A stretch of 64,000 nucleotides of DNA, taken from the NCBI RefSeq assembly GCF_002179965.1, contig NZ_NGUQ01000018.1:434001-498000 (forward strand). Reading direction: 5' to 3'. Shown here in pieces: positions 52,804 through 61,545 of the stretch. The notes beneath the pieces were generated by a model. It made no database searches and had not been told where the DNA came from. It was given only the letters and a program-made list of their open reading frames with translations. This DNA comes from Pandoraea sp. PE-S2T-3 (GTDB lineage: Bacteria; Pseudomonadota; Gammaproteobacteria; Burkholderiales; Burkholderiaceae). The stretch's first letter is position 1. Each line of letters starts with the position of its first letter. The position numbers and the translations under genes were made by a program.

Positions 52804-53222
52804 ACCAAGGCATCAGTGTGGTGGGCTTGTACGTCGACGATCAGGAGGAAGCGTTGGCGTTCTACGTCGGGAAACTCGGTTTTCGCGTGCACACGGACGT
52901 GCGCAATGGCGCTTACCGCTGGCTCACCGTCCAGCATCCGGACCAGCCCTCGTTTCAACTGGGCTTGTTCACGCCCGGCCCGCCCATCCATGACGAAGCG
53001 ACCGCCCAAACGCTGCGGGCAATGGTCGCCAAGGGCGCCATGCCGCCGCTCGTCCTGCATGTGTCAGACTGCCGCGAGAGCTACACCCGGCTCAAGGCCA
53101 GTGGCGTCGAGTTCACGCAGGAGCCGGTCGAACGCTATGGCAGCGTCGATGCAGGGTTTCGTGACCCGGCGGGCAATGGCTGGAAGATGATTCAGGCGCC
53201 GCAAGGGCAACGCCAAGGCTAA
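52800..53222 (+). CDS. VOC family glyoxalase-like protein
   Basis: A 140-residue single-domain VOC protein: ISVVGLYVDDQEEALAFYVGKLGFRVHTD opens the fold and FRDPAGNGWKMIQ closes it. The usual Glu of the last motif is replaced by Lys in GWKMIQ, so metal chemistry is uncertain. The SD AAGGAGG is strong. It is coupled to the upstream AraC-type gene; binding or resistance to a small toxic molecule is a common role in such pairs (family knowledge). Confidence 0.8.
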   Translation: MNQGISVVGLYVDDQEEALAFYVGKLGFRVHTDVRNGAYRWLTVQHPDQPSFQLGLFTPGPPIHDEATAQTLRAMVAKGAMPPLVLHVSDCRESYTRLKASGVEFTQEPVERYGSVDAGFRDPAGNGWKMIQAPQGQRQG

Positions 53223-53265
53223 AGCCAAGACGCGTCGCAAGCGGTTTCCCCAAGGAATTTGACGA

Positions 53266-53826
53266 ATGCCCATCGACGATCGCACCAGAATCATCCGCGC
53301 CAAGACGGCGGAGTCCGCCGCCATGGTGGCGAACGTCAGGCGCGCCATGGCGATCACCGCCAAGCTCAACCGCCTGACGTTCGACGACGCGGATCAGGTG
53401 CGCGCGTTGTTCAGCGAACTCATCGGCAGGGAGATCGACGACAGCTTTCTGTTAATCCCCCCGTTCTACACGGCGGGGGGCAACGAAACCCGCGTCGGGC
53501 GCAATGTCTTCGTCAATCAAAACTGCACGTTCCACGATCTCGGCGGCCTCGACATCGGTGACGATGTGATGATCGGCCCGAACGTGAGCCTCATCACGAC
53601 GAGCCATCCGCTCGATCCTGCGCAGCGCCGCTCGACTACCATCGGCAAGCCTATCGTGATCGGCAAGGGGGTATGGATTGCGACCGGCGCCATCGTCGTC
53701 GGCGGCGTGACTATCGGCGAAAACGCCGTGGTTGCGGCTGGCTCGGTGGTCACCAAGGATGTTCCCGCGAACTCGCTCGTCGGCGGCAATCCGGCGCGGG
53801 TGATCCGGTCGATTCACGACGATTAA
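53266..53826 (+). CDS. Sugar O-acetyltransferase (hexapeptide repeat, LacA/Maa-like)
   Basis: A 186-residue left-handed beta-helix acetyltransferase. The N-terminal Mac-like domain is followed by hexapeptide repeats (FVNQNCTFHDLGGLDIGDDV, MIGPNVSLITTSHPLDP, GVTIGENAVVAAGSVVTKDV, GNPARVI). The catalytic His lies in TTSHPLDP. It transfers acetyl from acetyl-CoA to sugars. AAGGAA precedes the ATG. It is 43 bases after the VOC gene on the same strand. Confidence 0.88.
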   Translation: MPIDDRTRIIRAKTAESAAMVANVRRAMAITAKLNRLTFDDADQVRALFSELIGREIDDSFLLIPPFYTAGGNETRVGRNVFVNQNCTFHDLGGLDIGDDVMIGPNVSLITTSHPLDPAQRRSTTIGKPIVIGKGVWIATGAIVVGGVTIGENAVVAAGSVVTKDVPANSLVGGNPARVIRSIHDD

Positions 53827-53840
53827 ATCCTTCGCCCGCG

Positions 53841-55076
53841 TCAGTGCAACGTCGCTTGGGCGATACCGGCGAGCGCACAAAACACAACCACAACCAGTGG
53901 TGGAAACTTCCGGCGCGCAAGCAGGAAAAAGCCGATAACAGCGACCGCAAAGTCTGGTGTGGAATGGACCGCACTTGTCCAGACCGGGGAATACAACGCG
54001 CTCGCCAGTAACCCGACGACCGCCGCATTCACGCCGGCAAGAAGCGCCGTCGCCGATGAGCGGCCTCGCAGCACTTGCCAGTAGGGAAGTGCTGCGAGAA
54101 CAAGCAGCAAGCCGGGCAGGAAGATACCTACGGTGGCCAGCAATGCACCGGCCCAGTGATTCGGCGTTCCCGCCAACATCCACCCAAGAAACGCCGCGAA
54201 CGAGAACAGCGGGCCGGGAACGGCCTGAGCGGCACCATAGCCTGCCAGAAAATCGTTGGACGAGATCCAGCCCGTCGCGACGGTTTGTTGTTGCAACAGA
54301 GGCAGCACCACGTGACCGCCGCCAAACACTAACGCCCCTGATCGATAGAAGGCGTCGAACACCTTGATTGACTGCCCGGCATAGGACCCCGCTAACGCCG
54401 GGAGCCCGAACAACAGGGCAAAGAAGCAGATCAATGCCACGACGCCTGCCGCGCGTGAAACACCAAACACGTGGGGCCGCACCGATGGTCCATGCAAATC
54501 TGAAGATGACGCCGTCTTGCAGAACACGAGTCCCAGCACTGCACCCAGTACGATAACAATGAGTTGCGCGTAAACGGTCGTCAGCACGCTGAGCGCTGCC
54601 ACGGTGACGAGTGCGATGGCGGCACGGCGATGATCCGGGCATAGCCGCCTCGCCATATCCCAAACGGCTTGCGCGACGACAGCAACGGCAACGAGCTTCA
54701 ACCCATGAATCAACCCGCTGCCGGCCGGGCCGCCAAGGTCGGGGGCGACGGCAGCAAAGGCGAGCAGCAGCAGAACGGACGGCAACGTGAAGCCAAGCCA
54801 CGCCGCGAGCCCGCCAAGCCAACCTGCGCGCAGCAAGCCAATAGAAAAGCCGAGTTGACTGCTCGCCGGCCCCGGCAGGAACTGACACAGCCCGAGCAGG
54901 TCGGTAAAAGTCCCGTCGTCGAGCCAGCGCCTGCGCTCGACAAACTCCCGGCGGAAATACCCCAGATGCGCGATGGGGCCGCCGAAAGACGTCAGCCCCA
55001 GCTTGAGAAACACCCCAAGAACCTCGAACGCTGAGCCCACCCGATTCGAATGCGTCGATGAAGTACCCGTTTCCAT
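53841..55076 (-). CDS. chrA: Chromate transporter ChrA (long form)
   Basis: A 411-residue inner-membrane protein made of two homologous halves, each with the ChrA start motif: FLKLGLTSFGGPIAHLGYFRREFV at residue 25 and RSGALVFGGGHVVLPLLQQQ in the second half. About ten membrane segments. Family members export chromate by proton or sulfate-linked transport. No ChrB regulator is adjacent. The ATG at 55076 lacks a clear SD; an upstream start adds 19 residues. Confidence 0.87.
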   Translation of the reverse strand: METGTSSTHSNRVGSAFEVLGVFLKLGLTSFGGPIAHLGYFRREFVERRRWLDDGTFTDLLGLCQFLPGPASSQLGFSIGLLRAGWLGGLAAWLGFTLPSVLLLLAFAAVAPDLGGPAGSGLIHGLKLVAVAVVAQAVWDMARRLCPDHRRAAIALVTVAALSVLTTVYAQLIVIVLGAVLGLVFCKTASSSDLHGPSVRPHVFGVSRAAGVVALICFFALLFGLPALAGSYAGQSIKVFDAFYRSGALVFGGGHVVLPLLQQQTVATGWISSNDFLAGYGAAQAVPGPLFSFAAFLGWMLAGTPNHWAGALLATVGIFLPGLLLVLAALPYWQVLRGRSSATALLAGVNAAVVGLLASALYSPVWTSAVHSTPDFAVAVIGFFLLARRKFPPLVVVVFCALAGIAQATLH

Positions 55077-55219
55077 GAACTGTCGATTTCCCGATATCGG
55101 CCGCGCATTCCACCCGCGCGAATAACCTGCCAAGCTGTGACGCCGCGAACGCTGACGTCATGAACGCTCAATGATGACGCGAGTTTGCAACAGCGCCGTG
55201 TCCATCGCACCGGACTCGC

Positions 55220-57532
55220 TCAATACGTCCGTCCCAATTGGAAGTAGAAGTTGTTGCGTCCGCCCGGCGCGAACGCGACACCAAGGTAGATCGGGCCGAA
55301 TGACGTCGTCAGCGCCGTGAATGCCGTAATGCTCCTGCGTAGCGTACCGCTGCCGAAACTGGCGTCGCCACCCCACACATTGCCCGCTTCCAGACTCAGC
55401 CCCACGAACAGCCGCCGGATCGGCGACGCCGAGAATGTCGCGAGCTGGTTCATGTACGTCACCTGACTGTAGAACATCGAATTCCCTGCCAACTGGTCGG
55501 CCGCATAAGCCGACAGATGCTGGAAGCCGCCCAACGTGAAGCCGAACGGATTGGTCGGGTTCACGCCGCCGAAGTTATTGCCCGCCTCCACGCTGGCGTT
55601 GACGCTGTGCCGCCCATAACTCGCCGCCACCAGCGTCTTCCCGTACACCTCGGTGTAGCTGTCGTCGCCAGCGAACAACGAGCGCTCGGCACGCAACTCC
55701 ACGAAGTAGCCCTTACGGACAAATTGCGGATCGTCCAACTGATCGATCACCAGCCGCGCACGCGCGCTCAACTGCCGGCCGTAGATATCCGGGAACAGCA
55801 GTTGACGCGGTGACCCGTCGTCCTCGATGGGCAGGTTGTACTGGGGTGAGGCACTGCCATGGGCATAGGCAATACCAAGGCGGAAGTCGCCAAAATGGGA
55901 CAACGGGAAACCGAAATCGACGCCAGCGCGCTCAGTGGTCAGGCGGTATCGCGTGAGCTTGATGTCGCCCGATTCGTCGTAGACGTTCGCGTGCCGTCGT
56001 TGCAGATCGATATACGGCGCGATGTACGGTCCCCACGCATTGGCGAGCGGCTGGCGAAGCTCCATGTGCAGATCGGCCTGATCGCTGCCGAGCGTTGCGT
56101 CCACGCGTGCTTCAAGGCCACTGTCGGTCAGCCACGGACGACGATAGCCGACGTGCATCCGGAAGTTGCCCTCTTCCTTGGTCGTCGCCGAGAGCCCGAG
56201 TCCGAACAGCAGGTAGTTCGGCCCCCAGCGCTTCTCCTGCGCGGTGATGACCAGCTTGTGCTCGCCGTTGTCGTCGACGATCTGCTGCGTCACCGTTTCA
56301 AAGTCGTCCTCATTGGTCAACGCTTGCAGATCCTTGTTGATGCGCGCCGGGTCGTAGATATCCCCTTCTTTGACATGAATCGCCGCTCGGATCTTCGACG
56401 GCGGCACAACCCCGCGCGACTGGATTTCGATCTTTGCAATGCGCACGGTCTGCGGGGCAGGCGTTTCATGGCGCCCCCGCCACGCGGCATAGTCAGCGGG
56501 CGACAACGCGAGCTGCTTCAATTGCGGAAGCGCGGCACGCGTGGCGGCTTCGCCCGCGTCGATGGCGCGGGCGGCATCCTGAAAATCGGTGAAGGTGAGT
56601 CGGCCCAGATCCGGTTGAATCAGCACGTCGCCCTTGTGCAACTGGTCGCGCTGCCGGGCCACGTTCTGGCGAATCAGAATGCCGATCATCTGCTGCATCA
56701 CATCGGCCGGTGACGACAGCGCGTCGAGCGGGCGCAGCGGCGAACCGATATCGACGGCGATCACGATATCCGCGCCCATCTCCCGTACGGTCTCGATCGG
56801 CAGATTGCTGGTAATGCCCCCGTCGATCAGCGTCCGGCCATCGACGTCGGTCGGCGAGAAGAGCCCCGGCAGCGCCATGCTGGCGCGAATGGCTTGCGGC
56901 AGCGAGCCGTGATCGAGCACCACCATCTGGCCGGTGCGCAGGTCGGTGGCGATGGCGCGAAACGGAATGGGCAGGCTGTCGAACGTAACCTTGCCCGTGA
57001 TGGTCGGCGTCCATTCCTGTAACAAGGCTTGCAGGCGATTGCCATGCACCAGCCCCGCCGGCAACTGAAAACCATTGCTGCCGTAGCCCAGCGAGAAGCT
57101 GTCGACGTAATAGCGCTCGTCTTCGCGCAAGGACTGCGGCAGATCGCTGCGGTCGACGACGTCGAACGCCACATCGGCCAGATTCACGTTCTCGAGCCGG
57201 TGACGCATGTCCTTCGTGTCCAGCCCGCTCGCGTACAGGCCGCCGACGACCGCCCCCATGCTGGCCGCCGCGATGCAGTCGACCGGGATGTGGTTCTGTT
57301 CAAGCACCTCCAGCACGCCGAGATGGGCATAGCCTCTGGCGCCGCCACCCGACAGGACCAGCCCGATGGATGGGCGGCTGGTGTCGCCACCTTCGGCGCG
57401 GCAGGCTTTGGCCTCGGCCGTCCGGGGCAACACGAGCGAGACGGCGGCAATTGCGATGGCGGCCAGCAAACCGGCGCCGATACGACCGATCCTGCCGCTA
57501 TCGTGTCGGGAAGGTGTGCTGTGACGGCTCAT
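55220..57532 (-). CDS. Patatin-POTRA-barrel protein (type Vd autotransporter, PlpD-like)
   Basis: A 770-residue secreted protein. A signal peptide (hydrophobic GAGLLAAIAIAAVSLVLP) is followed by a patatin phospholipase domain (about 55-330: oxyanion loop SGGGARGYAHLG, catalytic Ser91 in AASMGAVVGG, catalytic Asp237 in LIDGGITSNLP). Next come a POTRA-like domain (about 370-440, VRIAKIEIQSRGVVPP) and a C-terminal outer-membrane barrel ending NFYFQLGRTY. This is the PlpD/type Vd layout. The usual GxSxG reads AxSxG here, a small departure. It probably displays or releases a lipase. A TTG 9 bases upstream is an alternative start. Confidence 0.85.
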   Translation of the reverse strand: MSRHSTPSRHDSGRIGRIGAGLLAAIAIAAVSLVLPRTAEAKACRAEGGDTSRPSIGLVLSGGGARGYAHLGVLEVLEQNHIPVDCIAAASMGAVVGGLYASGLDTKDMRHRLENVNLADVAFDVVDRSDLPQSLREDERYYVDSFSLGYGSNGFQLPAGLVHGNRLQALLQEWTPTITGKVTFDSLPIPFRAIATDLRTGQMVVLDHGSLPQAIRASMALPGLFSPTDVDGRTLIDGGITSNLPIETVREMGADIVIAVDIGSPLRPLDALSSPADVMQQMIGILIRQNVARQRDQLHKGDVLIQPDLGRLTFTDFQDAARAIDAGEAATRAALPQLKQLALSPADYAAWRGRHETPAPQTVRIAKIEIQSRGVVPPSKIRAAIHVKEGDIYDPARINKDLQALTNEDDFETVTQQIVDDNGEHKLVITAQEKRWGPNYLLFGLGLSATTKEEGNFRMHVGYRRPWLTDSGLEARVDATLGSDQADLHMELRQPLANAWGPYIAPYIDLQRRHANVYDESGDIKLTRYRLTTERAGVDFGFPLSHFGDFRLGIAYAHGSASPQYNLPIEDDGSPRQLLFPDIYGRQLSARARLVIDQLDDPQFVRKGYFVELRAERSLFAGDDSYTEVYGKTLVAASYGRHSVNASVEAGNNFGGVNPTNPFGFTLGGFQHLSAYAADQLAGNSMFYSQVTYMNQLATFSASPIRRLFVGLSLEAGNVWGGDASFGSGTLRRSITAFTALTTSFGPIYLGVAFAPGGRNNFYFQLGRTY

Positions 57533-57649
57533 CGATGACAAGGTTTCCTGAAAACCGCAAGGTTACCCTGTTCCCCTTCCACCGAAGGGTCGATGAAACG
57601 TCAGATATCCTGTGAATTCCCTTCCGCTGCTCGCGGGACTGCTGGAGTG

Positions 57650-58369
57650 TTAGCTGGTCAGGCACTTGTAGAGCAGCCGGTACGGCCCCACGCCGCCAGC
57701 CACGCCAATGCGGGCAAGCATGAACGGATCGTCGTCCGGTGCCGCCCGCCCTCGCCGCGTGGTGGTGGCGTTGCCGTAACCCGCCCGTTCCACCAGATCG
57801 CGCACCTGACGATTCACATTGCCGTAGGGGTAGCAGAACGACTCCACGCGCGCGTTGCAGATGTCTTCCAACTGGCGCTTGGCCGTGACGATCTGCTGCG
57901 CGGCCTCCTGCACGGAGACATCCGGCAGCGAGACGTGATCCACCGTGTGCGAACCCACTTCGTGACCGTGCCGCATCCACGTGAGCAATTCTTTCCGGTA
58001 CATCAGCCGCGTGCGCTCGGTCGCGAGGTGAGCGTCCCAATCGTTCTCACCGCCCAGACGGCCGGCGACGAAGTAGCACGTTGCCGTGAAGCCGAGTTCG
58101 TTCAGCACCGGCATGGCGTTGGTCAACACATTGCTGAATCCGTCGTCGAACGTGATGCCGAATACACGGCGCCGGGGCTCACCTCGCGCATCCCACGCGC
58201 CGCTCATGTGTTGCTGCAACTCGCGCATGCTCAGCCCTTGATAGCCGAGTCGCTTGAGCAACGTCATCTGACGGCGGAACATGCCCGGGTCGACGCTGAG
58301 CCCCCGCAACGGGTCCGTCGGTGCCGGCAAAGGCCGGATCTGGTGGTACATCAGAATCGGAACTGACAC
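57650..58369 (-). CDS. Polysaccharide deacetylase (NodB domain, CE4)
   Basis: A 239-residue carbohydrate esterase. The catalytic and metal motif is GITFDDGFSN (Asp-Asp), with the metal His pair in GHEVGSHTVDHVSL and a later FCYPYGNVN. It lacks a signal peptide, so its substrate may be cytoplasmic or lipid-linked, or it may be exported by another route. The GTG start lies 9 bases after the glycosyltransferase stop, with GAGGG upstream. It is part of a three-gene polysaccharide set with the GT4 and GH114 genes. Confidence 0.85.
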   Translation of the reverse strand: MSVPILMYHQIRPLPAPTDPLRGLSVDPGMFRRQMTLLKRLGYQGLSMRELQQHMSGAWDARGEPRRRVFGITFDDGFSNVLTNAMPVLNELGFTATCYFVAGRLGGENDWDAHLATERTRLMYRKELLTWMRHGHEVGSHTVDHVSLPDVSVQEAAQQIVTAKRQLEDICNARVESFCYPYGNVNRQVRDLVERAGYGNATTTRRGRAAPDDDPFMLARIGVAGGVGPYRLLYKCLTS

Positions 58370-58378
58370 GCCGCGCCC

Positions 58379-59515
58379 TCAGGCCAGTTGCTTCGACGCA
58401 ATGAGCTGGACGGACATCGCATCCACATACACCCCTTGCGTAGCCGCGACAAAGCTCTCGAAGCAGAACTCCGAGCGTGCCTTCATGGCGGCCATGTGGC
58501 CCATCAAACGCACGCGCCCCGGGTCGGCCACGATGTCGCGAAGTACCTGCGCGATGGCGCTGGCATTGCGCGGCGGGACGATCCAGCCATCGACGCCGTT
58601 CGAGACGTTCTCAGGCAAGCCGCCCACGTTCGACACGAGCATCGGGCAGCCCATCGCCATGGCCTCGCGGCACGCATACGACAGGCTCTCGTAGTACGAC
58701 AGGACGAACGACACGTCGGTCACGGCCAACAGGTCCTGCACGCTATCGAGCGAGCCGGTAAATACGATCTGCTGGTCCAGTCCGCAACGCGCCACCATGG
58801 CGCGCTGCGCCGCACTCGGATCGGTGCCCGCCAGCCAGATGCGAAAGCGGCTGCGCAGATCGACCGGCAGCAGCATGAGCGCTGCCACCAGATCGGCCCA
58901 TCCCTTCGATTCGCCAGTACCGGCCGCACTGCCGAGGATGATGGCGTCGGATGAATCCACCCCGAGCAATGCGGATCGGCGCGTACGAATCTCGTCCCAG
59001 TTCAGGGCCTCATGACCGATGGCACGCACGCCGTGCTTGATGACGACAACGTTCTTGTAGGGCGATTTACGCGCCAGCATCTCGCTCACGTGGTCGCTGA
59101 CGGCAATCGTGAGACGAGTGGCAAACTTCGCGCGAAACCAGTTGCCCAGCGAGGTCGCGGCGTAGGTGTTGTGTTTCGTGAAGACGACTTCCGGCCGGTT
59201 GCGCATGCCGACGAGCGCCAGCATGACTTGCCGGTGATCGGCCGATCCGTTCACATGAATGATGTCGAATCGCCGGGTTTCGATCAGTTTTCGCAGCTTC
59301 AGGGTTTCGCGCAGCATCATGTGCCAGCGCAGCTTGAAGTGAATTTCGACCGTCTCGACACCGGGGGTGTCCTTGAATTTTGTCGCCAGATGGCTGCCGG
59401 GCGGCGACGCGACCGTCACCTGATGGGTCCGGCTCATCGCAACGGCGAGGTCGCGAATGTAGGTATCCTGGCCGCCGCCGCTGCCGACGTGGAAGTTGGT
59501 GTAGAGAATCTTCAT
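58379..59515 (-). CDS. Glycosyltransferase family 4
   Basis: A 378-residue GT-B glycosyltransferase. The N-terminal domain begins MKILYTNFHVGSGGGQDTYI, and the nucleotide-sugar domain carries GTGESKGWADLVAALMLLP and the SYYESLSYACREAMAMGCPM motif with the conserved Glu, then VSNVGGLPENV. GT4 is the family of PelF and of many surface-glycan synthases. It overlaps functionally with the adjacent deacetylase. The donor sugar is unknown. Confidence 0.88.
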   Translation of the reverse strand: MKILYTNFHVGSGGGQDTYIRDLAVAMSRTHQVTVASPPGSHLATKFKDTPGVETVEIHFKLRWHMMLRETLKLRKLIETRRFDIIHVNGSADHRQVMLALVGMRNRPEVVFTKHNTYAATSLGNWFRAKFATRLTIAVSDHVSEMLARKSPYKNVVVIKHGVRAIGHEALNWDEIRTRRSALLGVDSSDAIILGSAAGTGESKGWADLVAALMLLPVDLRSRFRIWLAGTDPSAAQRAMVARCGLDQQIVFTGSLDSVQDLLAVTDVSFVLSYYESLSYACREAMAMGCPMLVSNVGGLPENVSNGVDGWIVPPRNASAIAQVLRDIVADPGRVRLMGHMAAMKARSEFCFESFVAATQGVYVDAMSVQLIASKQLA

Positions 59516-59670
59516 CGGGTTTGGCGCTGACGCGACTGCGAGGTAATGTCATCGCAAATGTTACGTAGCCCGATGTCGGGATAGTGTGGAGTCCTGATGA
59601 GAATTATTTTTGTTTGTCGTCGCGGCGACATGACTTAACTTTCGGCGCATTTCAGCGCCGTATGCTCCCG

Positions 59671-60549
59671 TCAATCGCAACTGAATCTGAAGCTGTCGTC
59701 CAGCTCGCGCGGCAGCACCAGCGTGCGCAGATTCGCCGCCAGGGCCGCAGCACACAACTCACGACGGCCCGCCTCGGTGCGATAGCTCGCGCGATACTCC
59801 GCATTCAGGACCGGCTTGTTCTTTGACGTGAAGGCGCGATAGCCACGGCATTCGTTCTGTTCGTGACACTCCTCGTTCACCGCGAAGTCGAACAGCGGTT
59901 CGAGCGCCGCCAACTGATTGACGTCGTTCTTCAAGCCGATGGCCAGATTGCGTGCGTGCGCTTCGCGGGCGAGAAAGCCGTTAAAGGCGAGCTGATCCTG
60001 CGCGGAGAGCGGAAAACCCGTGTCGTTGGCGTAACCGTCAACGTTGTCGGGCTCTACGCCATCGCAACCTTTTGCCACGGCGCGGTCGAGGCGTTGCTTC
60101 ATGATCGACCGGACGTTGTCGGATCTCACATCGAGCCAGTTTTCGCCCTCCCAGCCGCGCATCGCCCGCCCCTTCTCCCACGCTTTGAACTGACTGAAAT
60201 CGGTGCGCCAGTTTTCAGAACTTCCCGCCGAGAAGTAACAAACGACCTTGCGGCCATCGCGCTTGAGTTGGGCGATGACACCCGGGTCGGTATCGAACAG
60301 GTCGATGTCGTAGACATCCACGTTGTAGGTCGTGTTGACCTTCCCCCGGAGTTGCCACTGCCACGTGTCGGTCACTGACGGCTGCCATCGCGCCGCAGGC
60401 GTGCCTCCCGCCCGGATGGCGGCTTCGTTGGACGCGAGAATCTGCCCGCCGCGTGCGGCGGACAGCTCCAGTGCGCTTGCCTGCAACGAGATCGCCGCAA
60501 CGATCGCGGCAAGAAGACCGAACCCCACACGTGCGCCAATCGTCGCCAT
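59671..60549 (-). CDS. Endo-alpha-1,4-polygalactosaminidase-like glycosidase (GH114)
   Basis: A 292-residue exported protein (signal peptide to about residue 26, ASA/LE). VYDIDLFDTDPGVIAQLK, VCYFSAGSSENWRTD and GCDGVEPDNVDGYANDTG are GH114 blocks, with acidic residues of the active site in EPDNVDGY. The family cleaves alpha-1,4-linked galactosamine chains; the PelA hydrolase domain is a relative. The ATG follows TGGAGTAACG. It is transcribed toward GT4 and the deacetylase. Confidence 0.85.
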   Translation of the reverse strand: MATIGARVGFGLLAAIVAAISLQASALELSAARGGQILASNEAAIRAGGTPAARWQPSVTDTWQWQLRGKVNTTYNVDVYDIDLFDTDPGVIAQLKRDGRKVVCYFSAGSSENWRTDFSQFKAWEKGRAMRGWEGENWLDVRSDNVRSIMKQRLDRAVAKGCDGVEPDNVDGYANDTGFPLSAQDQLAFNGFLAREAHARNLAIGLKNDVNQLAALEPLFDFAVNEECHEQNECRGYRAFTSKNKPVLNAEYRASYRTEAGRRELCAAALAANLRTLVLPRELDDSFRFSCD

Positions 60550-60772
60550 CGTTACTCCACCAGATATCCAAAGCCTGACTTGTTGGCGCGCTTCGCCATG
60601 GAATGATCACCCGCGCCCGTGCCTTCCTTCATCGACGCCGAGAGGTTATGCCCACACCCCGGGCAAGACAATTGACGCGCCGTCGGCTTTTGTCGCGTTT
60701 TGTCGCGGAGGCTCGCGTTTCATCGCTTTCACGGCGTGCAGCGGGTGGTTTGGCCAGTGATGAGCCGGTGAT

Positions 60773-60815
60773 TTGCATTTCACCGCAAGTTACGTATAAT
60801 TGAGCGCGCACTCAC
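60773..60815 (+). promoter_or_regulatory. Promoter and operator of the TetR gene
   Basis: A -35 TTGCAT (60773-60778) and -10 TATAAT (60795-60800) are 16 bases apart. The 19-base site from 60797 to 60815 (TAATTGAGCGCGCACTCAC) has the near-palindrome TGAGCGCGCACTCA and overlaps the -10. A closely matching site lies at the SDR promoter (61501-61519). Confidence 0.7.
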
Positions 60816-60834
60816 TCTATTTAATGCAATCACC

Positions 60835-61404
60835 ATGGCTCGCCCGTTAAGCCCCGAGAAACGTAACGCCCTGCTTCATTCGGCAACGCTCGCCGTTGCC
60901 GAACACGGCGTTATGGCGACCACGTCGGCGATTGCGAAGGGTGCGGGTGTCGCCGAAGGCACGTTGTTCACCTATTTCGAGAGCAAGGAAGTCCTGTTCC
61001 GGGAGCTGTATCTGCAACTCAAGCAGGATCTCGCGCGGGCTTTGATGCCGGATTACCCCCATGCGGCGGCCTACCAGCAGCGCATGGCGCATGTTTTCGA
61101 TCGCTATGTCAGTTGGGGGCTTGCCAATCCGGCCGGGCGGTACGCCGTCGCACGTCTGTCGGCATCGGGCGTCATCCCGCAAGCGACCCGGCTTCAGGGC
61201 ATGGAGCCGTTTCTTGCCGTCGCGCAAATGATGGAAGACGGCGTGCGGGAGGGCCTGCTGGTCGATGCGCCGATTTCGTTTCTCTCGTCGGTCATCGAGC
61301 ACATTGCCGATACGACCATCGAGCACGTAAATCAGCAGCCCGAGGCCGGCGCGCAGTACCGGCAGTTGGGATTGCGCATGTTGTGGCGTGCCATCACGTC
61401 GTAA
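60835..61404 (+). CDS. TetR family regulator
   Basis: A 189-residue repressor with the TetR HTH (about residues 10-55; ATTSAIAKGAGVAEGTLFTYFESKEVLFRELY) and a helical ligand domain. The ATG lies just after the promoter/operator and has a weak SD. It is followed on the same strand by two SDR genes and an NAD-binding protein. A matched operator at their promoter indicates that it represses them. Confidence 0.88.
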   Translation: MARPLSPEKRNALLHSATLAVAEHGVMATTSAIAKGAGVAEGTLFTYFESKEVLFRELYLQLKQDLARALMPDYPHAAAYQQRMAHVFDRYVSWGLANPAGRYAVARLSASGVIPQATRLQGMEPFLAVAQMMEDGVREGLLVDAPISFLSSVIEHIADTTIEHVNQQPEAGAQYRQLGLRMLWRAITS

Positions 61405-61476
61405 GCCGTTAGTTTCAGCCGTTAGATTCAGCCGTTCGTCCAAGTCGTTTCAGCTAAGTCAGTTCGTTTCAGGCAG

Positions 61477-61519
61477 TTGTGCTTTCACAGCTTTGTCATT
61501 TAATTGAGTGCGTACGCAC
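61477..61519 (+). promoter_or_regulatory. Promoter and TetR-like operator before the SDR genes
   Basis: TTGTGC (61477-61482), 16 bases, TTTAAT (61499-61504) form a promoter. The site TAATTGAGTGCGTACGCAC (61501-61519) matches the TetR-gene site in 16 of 19 bases and contains the perfect palindrome GTGCGTACGCAC. Its position relative to the -10 is almost the same at both promoters. Confidence 0.7.
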
Positions 61520-61545
61520 GCATTTATATCAAGGAGTCTTACGCC

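Noticed and set aside
53452-55161. 569-codon minus-strand frame overlapping the chromate transporter
   Set aside because: Shadow frame with no recognisable domain; the transporter frame has clear ChrA motifs.
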